Part shown: positions 11,640 to 27,755 of the stretch, piece by piece
Position numbering within the stretch: the first letter of the stretch is position 1
How the letters are laid out: every line of letters starts with the position of its first letter
Assembly: GCA_944548615.1 (NCBI GenBank)
Contig: OX155950.1
Span: forward strand, 37,886,859-37,950,858
Length of the DNA: 64,000 bases
Direction of reading: 5' to 3'
Source: Micropterix aruncella
Lineage: Eukaryota > Arthropoda > Insecta > Lepidoptera > Micropterigidae
The notes under the pieces: model-generated
The model's input: only the letters and a program-made list of their open reading frames with translations
Databases searched by the model: none
Told to the model about the DNA's origin: nothing
Position numbers and translations under genes: made by a program

Positions 11640-11904
11640 TCTCTTTATTTAAAAAAATAAGACATTAACATCAGAGATAATATTTCGTGGAGTTATTTGA
11701 GGTTATCCTAAAAACTTTTTCTACCTTTTATTATTTACCTACATTGTAATACACTTCTAACACCATATTTTTTTGATTTTAATTCCATTTACGTTTTTAA
11801 TCTGTTATTTTTGCGATGGCGAGTTGCTTTAATTGTGATTTACTTAGGAGCATACCATCAAAGCAATTTACAATTTGCACGTATGAGCGCATCCTTGCTA
11901 CAGC
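11640..11904 (+). repeat. Dispersed repeat, copy 1
   Basis: The stretch 11745-11880, ending GCTTTAATTGTGATTTACTT..CATCAAAGCAATTTACAATTTGCAC, recurs at 14070-14195. The upstream AGAGATAATATTTC.TG.AGTTATTTG at about 11672 recurs at 13606. The second copy has about 400 extra bases between these blocks. The spacing and the GC-rich block that follows copy 1 suggest a larger element or segmental duplication with insertions. No coding content was seen. Confidence 0.6.
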
Positions 11905-12670
11905 GGGCCGGGGCCGGGCCGGGCCCCGGCCGAGTCGTTTCCACCGTGCTCCGGCCGGGCCAGTCATTCATGCTACACCGGGCGTGACCGGGCTGTTTCC
12001 GAGTTTATTTATCCCACGGCCGTGTCCGCGATAACTAGTGTTGTGTCCATCTATTTTGGCGATAATAATATTTTTTAATTTCTTTATTTTTTAATTTCCT
12101 ATGTAAACTTTTTTCTGTAATTTTCGGACATTCAAATTATGCGTGGATCCGATTTGCCGCCATTATGATGATATACGATTATTTCAATAAGTAACACTTT
12201 ATAAACGACAGTTGCATTAACTATTATTTTATAGGTAAAAATAAAAAAAAATATTTACCAGATTGTTTCAACTCGTTTGACACTATTTTCCAAATGACCT
12301 TTTTTATATTTCGTATCTAAATACTTCGGGTGACTCATGTCGTACACCACAGGATACTTGCGAACACATTCCATCAATTGTTCATCGTCCATGTTGGTGC
12401 TCACCTCACTAAGATACGTCATCGACTGGCCTCCGGTCGCCCGGCCACGCCCGGCATCCCAATTCATGCTACACCGTGTCAGGGCAGGTCCAGACCGGAG
12501 CCGGGAAAACAATATCCACCGCCATTTCGACGCCGTGCTCCGGTCGTGGCACGGCCGGGCACGGCCGGAGCACGGCCAAGCATGAATTGCTTCATACAAA
12601 AGTATACTATAGATATCTGACCGTGTCCCGGCCGGGGCCCGGCCCGGCCCCGGCCCGGTGTAGCATGAAT
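11905..12670. repeat. GC-rich inverted repeats, nested
   Basis: A 27-base run starting GGGCCGGGGCCGGGCC at 11905-11931 is exactly repeated, inverted, at 12630-12656. The phrase ATTCATGCTACACCG occurs at 11966-11980 and 12462-12476, and inverted at 12656-12670, so 12462-12670 forms a 209-bp unit with 15-bp perfect inverted ends. A partial further copy (AAGCATGAATT, inverted) lies at 12576-12586. Several short GC-rich TIR units appear to have inserted into or beside one another. Their GC content is far above the surroundings. Frames running through the block are composition artefacts. Confidence 0.7.
12259..12392 (-). CDS. MADF-domain first exon (partial)
   Basis: An ATG at 12392 starts 'MDDEQLMECVRKYPVVYDM', then 'SHPKYLDTKYKKG'. 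This is the first half of a MADF (Myb/SANT-like DNA-binding) domain, with its usual LIECV.KYP.LYD and Y.D...K pattern. After 44 codons the frame meets CTG/GTAAAT, a good 5' splice donor at 12258, so the exon appears to end there and the rest of the domain would be in a later exon. No second exon was recognised in the 600 bases downstream. MADF proteins occur as host transcription factors and as the DNA-binding partner encoded by PIF/Harbinger transposons; the surrounding GC-rich inverted repeats favour the latter. It is probably a relic. The domain call is fairly firm; gene integrity is unknown. Confidence 0.6.
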
Positions 12671-14069
12671 CATCCTTTATACGGAGCACCATCTGTTTAC
12701 TATTTTCAGTCATATACAGGATGAGTTTAAATTAACCGGAATCCTTAAAGTGGGTAAATCAGTACGAGCTAATAACCAACTTTTGATATAAAATTGGCGG
12801 AAAACAAAATAAAAATATTAAAAAATAATAATTTACAAAATGTATTTTCACGAAAAAGTATATGTATAACAAGCGTTGGGCACGCTGCCACAGTATACAA
12901 AATCCGTCTGGTATACTGTTACGCTGTGCAATCTAGCGGTGGGTAAAATGTTGAAAATATTGTTTATTCGCGATATTTTGCTTACCGCTAGATGGCGCAG
13001 AGGGCTCAATGTTTGTGACACTTTTTTCAAATATTAAGTTGTTTAAATTTACAAAACAAAACGTTTTTTTAAATATTTTACCACTTCTTTTAACAAGTTG
13101 CTCGGACTGATTAATTAACCCAGTCCGAGTAAAGAATGGACGAAAATGCAAACTTTAAGGATGACGGTTATTTAAAACTCAAACTGTATATACACTTAAA
13201 ATAAATAATAAATATAGTTACCTAAAGCAATCTAAAAACACGACTATAAACGCGGAAAATTTACGCTTTTGGAAAATGACGAAATTTTAACTGCTCTCAG
13301 TTGGCCGTCTTGCTATCAAAGGCAGAGCTTTAAACGAATAATTTGACTATAAAAGTGTGGGGAATGAGATGGAAATATTTTTATATGGGAATAAACACGG
13401 TAGCAAACGAAACAGATAGTTTTATCTCAGCCCGGAATGGAGCGAATTTATGGGCACTCTAAAAACCAACCAATGACAATCAACGGTTTTTGGCATTTGG
13501 GCACTGTGGTTTCAGCGACACTCAAGCGGATAGATTTGTTTTTTCTTTTTCCTTTCTTTATTTGAAAAAAAAATACAACAGATTTTTACAAGTCTTACTT
13601 GCTAGAGATAATATTTCATGAAGTTATTTGTGTAAAATAAATTAATAGTTTAAAAAAAAACACTAAAAACACGCTTTTGGGCTAAGACACGATATTCACA
13701 TACACACGGCTATGATACGACATTCCATCATGGAATGCCAGTGCCTATCTTCCAGCTTCATCATCAGACCTTGAAACCTAATCGTCGTCAAAGTTCATTC
13801 CAAGACTTTTCTAACAAGTCCAAACACAGCTATGATACGATGTTCCAGTTCATATCTTCCGACTACATCATCAGATCAGTACGGCAATACCAAATTATTG
13901 TATTGTCCTCGGAACTACATAGGTACAGCTGCCAATTTTCATGACGCTATGATCCTTGGAATATTGTTAAATTAGTTACCTTAGATTCCATTACATAGAA
14001 CAGTTACATACAGGTCGACCTAATAAAAGCGTGTTAATTAAAAGCGTTTTCATTAATTATTATTATATA
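12671..14069. other. AT-rich intergenic DNA
   Basis: No gene recognised. A hairpin CTCGGACTG..CAGTCCGAG lies at about 13100-13130. Inverted phrases TCCTTAAAGT (12742) and ACTTTAAGGA (13152) might bound a 420-bp element, but the match is short. The phrase AGCTATGATACGA.(A/G)TTCCA recurs around 13700-13850. Confidence 0.35.
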
Positions 14070-14195
14070 ACTACATCACAATACACTTCTAACATGTTGA
14101 ATATTTTAATTTAATTTTGTATTTTTTGTAGAAGCGAATTGCTTTAATTGTGATTTACTTAAGAGTGTACCATCAAAGCAATTTAAAATTTGCAC
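14070..14195 (+). repeat. Dispersed repeat, copy 2
   Basis: Second copy of 11745-11880, about 85 percent alike by eye, ending AAAGCAATTTAAAATTTGCAC. It directly precedes a GC-rich family copy, just as copy 1 precedes a different GC-rich block. Confidence 0.6.
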
Positions 14196-14239
14196 TAATG
14201 AAACTCTGCGTTATTGCTTGAACAATGCGGCAGGCGGAA

Positions 14240-15020
14240 CACATCACAACGACGCGTTCTGTGGATCGTCGGACGTTCAGCGGGAAATAACTATGCAGAT
14301 CGGGGCAGTCGCGCTTGTGGGTAAAGAGTGGGAGCTAATGGGCCCTGTTGCAGTTGGCCACTAAGACTCATATTATGTTCAGGGTCGATCAAACTCACGG
14401 GTCAACACCCATCCGGCGGCCTTCATGCATGAAGTGCGAGCCAGGGTAGGACTCTGGCCTGAGGGCCAGTTTCCCCTAGGAGTCAATCTTCTGGCGCTTC
14501 TAAACGGTTTGCACACCGTGCGGCGTCAGTCAATCAATTGTGTATTCTGACCGACAGCCGGGGGGAGTTTGGAAACAGTACTGTCACCTATAGAGCGGGG
14601 TAGTTGTTCACCTTACGGCGACTGATCTTGAAACGAACAATCGGCTGCCCGATTCCGGGTGAAAGCCTGATAAAGACAACGTGGAGTGCCATAGCTTTGG
14701 CAAACGTCGTATCACCGCTTCGTAAGGTAGAGGACTGAGCAAGCTACCTCGAGCCTGTCGAGTCGGGAGACGGGAGTACTCTAGTTGCAATTGCGCGAGT
14801 ATGGCGCGAGTATCGGCCCGCTGGGTGATTAACCTGGTAATTTCGCGGCAAGGCGTCGGCTTCTGACGGGCGTGTGGCGTAACTAAACGGTGGAATGTTT
14901 TGTCCTAAGTCTTCTACGCTCACCTCACGGGAGACGGAACGATCTAACTTTGTTATAAGTTCCTGAGGTGACGGGTTCGGTCGTTGTAGTTGGCAACTCT
15001 AGTTGTGGGTAAAGAGTGAA
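14240..15020 (+). repeat. GC-rich dispersed family (G-family), copy 1
   Basis: Shares ordered blocks with six other places in the window. They are: an ACTCACGGGTCAACACCCATCCG block (14395); CACACCGTGCGGCG(T/C) (14513); a GACCGACAGCCGGGGGGAGT block (14550); CCTATAGAGCGGGG (14587); CACCGCTTCGTAAGG (14713); GGCGTAACTA.ACG.(T/C)GGA (14876); and a right end GTTGTAGTTGGCAACTC (14984). No convincing long open frame is present. The clear GC excess over flanking DNA, and the absence of coding sense, suggest a non-autonomous element of unknown class. Confidence 0.65.
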
Positions 15021-15379
15021 TTAATGAGGAGAAGATCTATAAGAGTAGGTACGTCTCGCCTTCAGAGATTAGTATCCAAAAAAGTGAGTTAGGGCGTTGT
15101 AATCCGCGAACTCTATTTCGAGAAACTAAAACGCATCCATTTCAGAATTGTTTTCTGAACTCTTTCAATATCTGAAATACATATATTGTTCATAATATGG
15201 ATTTTATACCACGCTGCCACACTCTAACCTGCTCCGGACATTGCGATGTAAACAGGAGCATGACAACTCAGAAATCCTTAAACGATTCCGTTACCATCCA
15301 AATGAATCCCAACTGGTTATTAATTAATAATGTTATAAGGAGCAGGTTATTAATTCGATTGCATCTTTTTTTTTAATGT

Positions 15380-15963
15380 TTGTTACCTCAGAACTCCGTC
15401 ATTTATGAACCGATTTGGAAAATTCTTTATTTATTTAAAAGAATATCCTTACAGATTTATACCAGAATCCTGTTCTGATGATGGAATCCATAAGGAATTG
15501 AGGAAACTCCTCAAATATTATCATATGAAGTTAAAAATGTAAATGTTGGTTCAGTTCCGATGACAATGTTTCTTTTTTATGGTAAGCGTGACCTAATTAT
15601 TCAGCCAGGGTTGGCTCCCGACGAGGGTACTCCTCGACGGTCAACAGCACATACATGCAATTTTGTATACACATTCAGTTATAATAGCCCGTTGTAAGTT
15701 TTACCATGACACAACTGCTTTATCTAGGGTCGGCTCCCTACGAGAAGACTCCTCAACGGTCAACGGCAGAGACATGAAATTTTGTGTATGAATTCAATTA
15801 CGACAGCCCATTCTAAGTTCCACCAAGACAGGACTGCGGCACCCAGGGTTGGCTTCCAGCGAGGGAAAATATTAACGTTCAACAGCACAGACACGAAATT
15901 TTGTATACGCATTAAATTATGATAGCCTGTTCTAAGTTTCACCACGAAATGGCTGCTGCACTT
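15380..15963 (+). repeat. Element with ~120-bp tandem units, copy 1
   Basis: A leader (GTTACCTCAGAACTCCGTCA.. ATGAACCGATTTGGAAAATTC, then GTTGGTTCAGTTCCGATGACA) is followed by three tandem units of about 120 bp from 15604. The unit reads CAGGGTTGGCTCCC.ACGAGG, then CTCCTC.ACGGTCAACAGC, ACGAAATTTTGTATAC, CATTCAATTATGATAGCC, and TTCTAAGTTTCACCA. The same leader and units recur at 21449, 27614, 28730, 30230, 40437, 41566 and 55405. Leader plus minisatellite is a pattern seen in non-autonomous Helitron-like and other insect elements; the class here is not settled. Confidence 0.75.
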
Positions 15964-16031
15964 CTAAATAAGTTTTTTTTTGTTAAAATTGTATTATGGT
16001 ACAAGTACAGTTTGTTCATTACGCAATATAG

Positions 16032-16298
16032 TTATAAATTTACTACTAGCTTGGCTTGGATATGATAGCAGTCATCAGCAGAAGCATTCGACTTGAAAAT
16101 TTTAAGATCCTCAGCATAAAGTAAGAATTGCGATTTTCTGAAACATTTGTTGACACATCTGATGTCGTTGATAAACAGCGTGAATAATGCATGCTCTAAA
16201 TGGCTACCCCGTGGCACACCGGAGTGACGTCGATGAATTTCGACAAATATCCGTTTATTTACTAATTGGGATCGATTTAATAAGCATGGTGGATGCAA
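16032..16298 (-). pseudogene. Non-LTR RT palm fragment
   Basis: 88 codons on the minus strand carry 'HSGVPRGSHLEHALFTLFINDI', the GVPQGS..GP.LF..FINDI motif with two changes, followed by 'FRKSQFLLYAEDLKIFKS'. That is the YADD catalytic box with the second residue pair altered to AE. The change of a catalytic Asp to Glu, and the truncation at both ends, mark it as a dead fragment of a Jockey/CR1-group element. Confidence 0.75.
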
Positions 16299-16504
16299 TA
16301 ATTGTTTAGGCCAATAATTATTGAAATTATTTTAATATTTAATTTTAATAACTTTAAATTGGTATTATTATTAATTGTCTACATTTTAGATACATTTTTA
16401 CATTTTTACTATTGTCTACATTTTTACTAATGTCTACATTTTAAATAGTTAACAATATTTGTGCGTTTACTTGCGTGTTAGTTCCTATTGGTTCCGTGCA
16501 GCTT

Positions 16505-17055
16505 AGGCCTAATGGCATGTCTGTGTTTTCTTAGGTCGGCGAAACTCACGGCACAGCTTCCATCCGGTAGCCTCCTCGAAGAGGTACTAGTCTGGAAGGG
16601 CCGTTGTAAAGTCTGCCTGCAGCTGTCAGCTGCAGTCATAGAGAGTTGGGAGAAACATTTTGGGCAAAACTGGGCGGATTGCCCGCCGTGCGCAGCGTCA
16701 GCCAATCGTTTGCTCAATCCGGCGAAAAACCGGGGATTGGGTCTGGGAACGTACGTTTCCTAAGAAGCCGGTGTAGCTGTTGACCTGGCGTCATCTATAC
16801 TGAGAAATGATCCGTTGGCCATCCGATCCCGTGTGAGATTGAGGGGCAATAGGCGCCTCGGTCCGAAATAAATACGAATTTGAATTACCGCTGACGACAG
16901 GTTGAGGCCGCGCAAGCGACTTCGTATCTGTGGCTAGACTTAAGGACAGAGAAATTCTTCCATATCTGACGTTAAGGGCGCGACGATGGCCAGCTGGGGG
17001 ATACTAACCAGTGCCTCTAGATGAGCAGTTAAACTCTGACTGGCTGTTGGCGTAA
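16505..17055 (+). repeat. G-family copy 2
   Basis: Diverged copy of the GC-rich family. Recognisable blocks are CCGTGCGCAGCGTCAGCCAATCG (16687), TTGGCCATCCGATCCC (16813), CCGCGCAAGCGACTTCG (16907), AAGGGCGCGA (16974) and TTGGCGTAATTTGAC (17046). The order agrees with the copies at 14240 and 51800. Opposing frames over 16478-16763 have no family features. Confidence 0.6.
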
Positions 17056-17548
17056 TTTGACTGAGGATTTTGTCAATTCAGTTTTAACGTTCACTACATG
17101 GGAGCCAGAATGGAACGATAATGTTACAACTCCCTGGGGAGACAAGTTCGCCTGTTGCAATTCACACCCTCCCATGTGTATTTACTCTCTAGTTAAACAA
17201 AAATACCTAAGAAAGAAACAGAAAGACGTCAGCTCGCAATCGAAAAAATATGAAATAAATTGCCAATCTAGATACAGCTGTAAGCCTACTTATATGTTTG
17301 ACGGACATCTTGGGTTGCATAGCACCAGTCGATGCTTAAGCATCGATTCGTGCTTAAGTATTGCTCGAGCACCTTTTTACTTTCCTGACGACCTATCGGA
17401 AAGGAAAGTATTGTGATCGCGCTAAAAAAAAAATTTTGAGATGAAGATGGGAATATATATTTTGAGACTCCCTGAGACGATTGAGACTATTTCCAGACCG
17501 ATCTCTGTCTGTATGTATGTCTGTATGTCTGTATGTATGTATTCTTCC
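17056..17548. other. Unassigned; one 119-codon open frame
   Basis: A plus-strand frame 17057-17416 (119 codons, Cys-rich, no recognised domain) follows directly on the G-family copy. I see no homology or splice context that supports it as a gene. A short (TGTATGTC)n stretch lies at 17510-17545. Confidence 0.3.
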
Positions 17549-17850
17549 ACGATAGCGCCCAGACGATTAATCGGATTGAGCTGAAATTTGGTATATAATC
17601 TTCTGTTAACCGTGGGAGAAACCCATTAGTTTTTGGAGTCCCTACGCCCTACGGTTGTGGTACCTCCCATACAAATTTGGGGTTCCCGGCGAAAAAATTG
17701 TTTCCGCGATAGCGCCCAGACGCTTAATCTGTCTAAGTTAAAATTTGGCATAGAAGCTTCTGTTAACTATCGGAAGAACCTATTAGTTTTTGGGGTACTT
17801 ACGACCAACGTTTGGGGTACCTGCCATACAAATTTGGGGTACTAGAGTAA
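17549..17850 (+). repeat. ~150-bp tandem duplication
   Basis: Two adjacent units (from 17549 and 17699) share the order CGATAGCGCCCAGACG.TTAATC, then AAATTTGG.ATA, TCTGTTAAC, ATTAGTTTTTGG.GT, and CATACAAATTTGGGGT. A further echo of the last phrase lies at 17825. Coding sense was not seen. Confidence 0.7.
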
Positions 17851-18004
17851 AAAATGTCGCTGTTTTTTCGCACCTCCCCGGATACTAGTCAGGAAAGTCT
17901 TGGGGTGACACAACCGATTTTTTTCATTCTATAGGCGAGCGAGGGATGCTGAAAGTAAGAAAGTGTTAAGGTAAGGAAGTGAAAGTAAAAGGAGGAGTGA
18001 ATTT

Positions 18005-18072
18005 AACATGTTACAGGCAGTAACATGTTACAGGCAGTAACATGTTACAGGCAGTAACATGTTACAGGCAGT
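18005..18072 (+). repeat. 17-bp tandem repeat, four units
   Basis: AACATGTTACAGGCAGT repeated four times without a mismatch. It stands directly upstream of the more GC-rich 18090-18520 segment. Confidence 0.95.
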
Positions 18073-18167
18073 ACGCTTGTATTATCGTGGCGAGTCAACG
18101 CCATGGCTTCTGACCTCCAAGATATTAATAGCTCCAAATCAAATATTCGCCTCCTTCCGGGAAAGAA

Positions 18168-18512
18168 GTGACCGTGCGTCCCACTATGTTTCATCGCATT
18201 CGCGATTGGGCGAACCCTCCGGCGGCCTTCCATCTATATGCCTTTTTCGTGGGGTTTATTTGTGTTCTGGTCATTGCCTTCGAGCGGTCACTTGCTGACC
18301 CCGGCCACGGAGCAGAACGTGATATTTTTCCCAGTTCGCTTATTGGCGGGGCGTTGCAATATCAATGTTGGAAGTGCGGGTGTTGTCGTGGAACGGCCAT
18401 ATCGGAATTCTATGCGACCACTTTACGAAAGCTATCTTTATTGCGACGGAGTGTGGAATTTAGTTTTATTGCTATTTTATATTTCGCGAACGTCATTCAA
18501 ATAGAGCTATAG
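18168..18512 (+). CDS. Hypothetical open frame, possible membrane segment
   Basis: A 114-codon frame that I do not recognise. From the second Met (codon 7) it reads 'MFHRIRDWANPPAAFHLYAF', then a hydrophobic run of about 18 residues (AFFVGFICVLVIAF), which could be a signal anchor or transmembrane helix. The first 60 codons are richer in G/C at third positions than the local DNA; this fades after about codon 75. No second exon, promoter or homologous frame was identified. It could be one exon of a host gene or a chance frame in a GC-rich stretch. Confidence 0.25.
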   Translation: MTVRPTMFHRIRDWANPPAAFHLYAFFVGFICVLVIAFERSLADPGHGAERDIFPSSLIGGALQYQCWKCGCCRGTAISEFYATTLRKLSLLRRSVEFSFIAILYFANVIQIEL

Positions 18513-19334
18513 AGACAGGGCCGGAGCTATCTGATATATTTAATTTTATAGGTCAAATTGGAAGATTTCTAACAAATCAAATCAAATCATTTATTGTCAA
18601 AAACGAATACATAGTTGTATATAATATACAATGGCGTTATTGTGATATGATTACATTATTCATTCTAATATTAATCAAAAGGAGAATATGCTTACTTATA
18701 ATAAAGTACCAAAATACAAAATACACGTTATATATTACCTATCTGGGTATCTGGATACTTAAAATTAATCACATAGAACAACATTTTTGTATTTTTTATT
18801 TATGGGCAGGTTTTGAGCCTAAACACCGCAGAGTGCGCCGGGCGACGCGAAACATGACAATCGACACGTATAATAATTCATAAACACTGCTAAACACTTT
18901 ATACATTGTTGCGAAACAAAGCCTTTGAACAAATTATGTTTACCAACGAATACGGATCCTCAGGTTCATCGTGATAAAAATGCGTTTGAAAGCTGATTTA
19001 CGAATTCAAATTAAATAGATCAGTCCAGAATTGAATTCGGTTAGGCTTCGGAGACGCTAGGTCCATTCGCGCAGCAAAGCGTTTGCAGTACGATTTCGGA
19101 ATATCAATTTGCCGCGACCAACTAAGCGGATCCGTAACCAATGAAAGCAACGTCCGCCATCCAATAATTCCCTTTACCGATATTAATATTCCTGTCTTCC
19201 ATGGCTCTTTAATACGCGTATTATACTCATTTAATTATAAGGTATTAAGCGTGACTTTCGACATTCTTGAGCGCATTAGATAATAATGCCTCACTTCGTG
19301 TTATACTTTTTGCAGAAAAGTACGTTATGGCTTA
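18513..19334. other. AT-rich intergenic, possible LINE 3' tail
   Basis: No gene. AATCAAATCAAATC at about 18577-18590 followed by ATTTATTGTCA resembles the 3' untranslated end and short tandem tail of a LINE on the minus strand, but no coding part follows. Confidence 0.35.
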
Positions 19335-20081
19335 CTAGCTGACCCGTGCCCACTTCGTTGGGCGGTAAATTTCTTTACTTGGGATGAAATTATGAGTGTG
19401 GTTTGGTTAGTACTGAGTGCTATGATTTATTTCCTGACTGCCAAAAGAAGGGTTATATTTTTACTGCATATGTATGTATGTATTTGCATGCCAATTTGAC
19501 TATATTACCGTTATTTGTGAGTGTCTTCTTGTGAGTGTCTTATTTGTGAATGTCTTATCTCTTTAACCATTTATGCAGTAAAAGTGAAATTATATGCAGT
19601 AAAAGGGAAAAGTCTTTTGTTTTAAACACTTGAGACGATAAATTTACTTATTTTGATATGAATTCATAATTGTTGATAATATGACCAATAAACATGACTT
19701 AAGGATTTAAATTATTTTTTTAATATAAAAAACTACTTTTTGTGACCTAAATATAAAATTTAGACATATGCTGTCGCTGACATTTTTGTAGGCATTATCA
19801 AGCTCTATCAAGCACTTCCCTAGAACTTAATCATATAACTCTCATCGTTAAAGCAGCGTTAGTTAGAAACGTTTTTGTTCGACAGTTTTTTCTCCGAGTG
19901 ACTATGCAAATCTGACTGCCACGAAAAAGTATTTTCATTTTTCGAATTAATATGTAGTCTATAACACTCACAAATAACGTGGCTTCCTATTGCTAAAAGA
20001 ATTTTCAAAATCGGTTCTGTAGATCCACAGATTACTTCCTACAACGTCACAAACTTTACCTCTTTATAATATTAGTATAGA
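19335..20081 (-). mobile_element. Non-autonomous Helitron, copy 1
   Basis: Read on the minus strand it starts TCTATACTAATATTATAAAG (from 20081). It ends with a short hairpin (GCCCA..TGGGC), then ACGGGTCAGCTAG (to 19335). It lies between A (19334) and T (20082) in plus-strand terms, which fits the A/T insertion rule of Helitrons and their 5'-TC..CTAG-3' ends. 747 bp, no Rep/helicase coding region. A close copy lies at 47316-47996. The 5' sequence agrees with the Helitron type described in Lepidoptera. Confidence 0.85.
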
Positions 20082-20242
20082 TAACAGCAGGGTGCTCAGC
20101 TGTTATTCTCCATGGCTAACTCAACTAGTCTCCCAGATTTCGGTGATTTCTCTTGGTTTCGATTAAGTTTGGATCCAGGGCGGGATAAAGGTGGAATGGA
20201 AAGTGCCTCCCTGTGAATAGTATTTAATTTACTATTAATTCA

Positions 20243-20862
20243 AGAACCAGTGACAAAAAAGTCCAAGAGTTTTGGAAAAGCTGATACTTTCAAATCAAAA
20301 AGTATTTTGGCCATAGAATTACAAAATCAGTAGTTCAGTCAGCAGAGTACAGTCAGCAGACCAGAATCCGTCACACCTGGCGCTGGCGTACAAGAAAGGC
20401 GTAATTTTAATAGGTACCCCTAAAGTGTTTTGGGAAAGCTGCTCATTAATCAGTAGACATTGTATGTAATAAATAACTCGAAATATATAGCCAAACTGTT
20501 TATAACGAACGCGTGGCGTCAGCATCTCCATACCATATATTGCGCCATTGCGACTATTATATAGCGCGGTAGTTGACCGATGCGTTATAGACCGATGCAT
20601 GTATGGAGATGCTGACGTCACAGATTCGATTATGAAGCATTCTGGCCGTATATTTCGAGTTCTTTATTACATGCACTATCTACATATGAATGTTAAACTC
20701 TTTGTGGGTACTAATTAAAATTACACCCTTCCTATTACGTCAGCGCCATGTGTCCCGGAATCTGGCCTACTATTACTGTAGCTTGGCATTTATTTTCAAA
20801 CGACTGTCTGATCTGAAAGTATCAGCTTTTCCAAAACTCTTGCACTTTTTGTCGCTGGCTCT
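20243..20862. mobile_element. 620-bp foldback (long inverted repeat)
   Basis: Left arm 20243-20550 and right arm about 20590-20862 are inverted copies. Matching blocks run from the ends inward. The end block is CCAG(T/C)GACAAAAA..GT.CAAGAG, continuing AGTTTTGGAAAAGCTGATAC. A CCAGA(A/T)TCC block and a GTAATTTTAAT(A/T) block follow. Nearest the centre are TAATAAA(T/G)AACTCGAAATAT and GACGTCAGCATCTCCATAC. The centre is about 40 bp, so single strands could form a very long hairpin. It has no coding content. Likely a foldback or long-TIR MITE; the target duplication was not resolved. Confidence 0.8.
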
Positions 20863-20934
20863 CCAACTATATGTAGGTATATAATCAATGATAATTCTTA
20901 AATATATATGTATAATATGTACTGGAGTCACACT

Positions 20935-21203
20935 GAAAGTTTTGTTTTATTGTGAAAATGTCACAATGGGCGGGTTTATTGTCATATGACAATCTCTGAC
21001 AACCAACCCTACTTTGGGGTGTTATATGTATGTGTGCATGTAACATGTCTGTAAGTGTGTGTCTTGTTATTGCATTCGATCGACAGAATTGAAAATGCAA
21101 TTCCGTTAATTTAATCCCAACGGAAAATGGTGACCCAGCCGGGAATCGAACCAGGGACCTTACAATGTAAGATCAGGCGACTTAACCCCTGTGCCACCAG
21201 GCC
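20935..21203 (-). mobile_element. tRNA-derived SINE, copy 2
   Basis: Inverted relative to copy 1 at 1609. The tRNA-like head is 21203-21129, with the same perfect T arm and B box. The body shares the ATTGCATTCGATCGACAGAATT and CACAATGGGCGGGTTTATT blocks (both on the plus strand). The acceptor stem is similar, and the anticodon arm again lacks tRNA geometry, supporting a SINE family rather than a tRNA gene. Confidence 0.85.
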
Positions 21204-21448
21204 GTTTTCCAAATTAATAAGAAAAAAATACAATGAATACCCAAAATTCAAATTATGGTTTATCAAAATATTCTCCGTCAGCGTTATTATACATTTTCAT
21301 ACATATAAATTAATTTTCATACCATTCATTCCACTCTTCCTTAGTAAACTTGGAAACATGTTATTCATATTCATCGACAACTTTTTCTGGTAATAGACAC
21401 AATTTTAACAAAAAAAATGTCATAATAGGATGAGTATATTAAATTTCT

Positions 21449-23374
<1,926 letters not shown>

Positions 23375-23389
23375 TTCATTGTAAACTCT

Positions 23390-27613
<4,224 letters not shown>

Positions 27614-27755
27614 GTAGGTTAATCTGGAAGTATATTCTTTCAAATAAAAAAAGAATTTTCCAAATCGGTTCATAAATGACAGAGTTCTGAAGTAACAAAC
27701 ATAAAAAAAGATACAACCGAATTGATAACCTCCTCCTTTTCGAAGTCGGTTGAAA
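27614..27755 (-). repeat. Terminal part of the tandem-unit element family
   Basis: On the minus strand it reads AACCGACTTCGAAAAGGAGG, then AGGTTATCAATTCGGTTG, GTTACTTCAGAACTCTGTCA, and ATGAACCGATTTGGAAAATT. This is the outer end of the family whose inner tandem units lie at 15604 and elsewhere. It abuts the mariner relic on one side and the (AT)n array on the other. Confidence 0.75.

Noticed and set aside
12330..12724. Several overlapping frames of 60-96 codons on both strands
   Set aside because: They arise from GC-rich inverted repeats that lack stop codons. Only the MADF stretch has family features.
12742..13161. Possible 420-bp TIR element (TCCTTAAAGT ... ACTTTAAGGA)
   Set aside because: The exact match is only 10 bp and no convincing target duplication could be placed.
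14240..15020. Ribosomal RNA-like GC-rich stretch
   Set aside because: No recognisable rRNA core sequence; repeated in several diverged copies with inverted parts, which fits a dispersed repeat.
15604..15963. CRISPR array
   Set aside because: The ~120-bp units are contiguous tandem repeats without unique spacers, in a eukaryotic repeat context.
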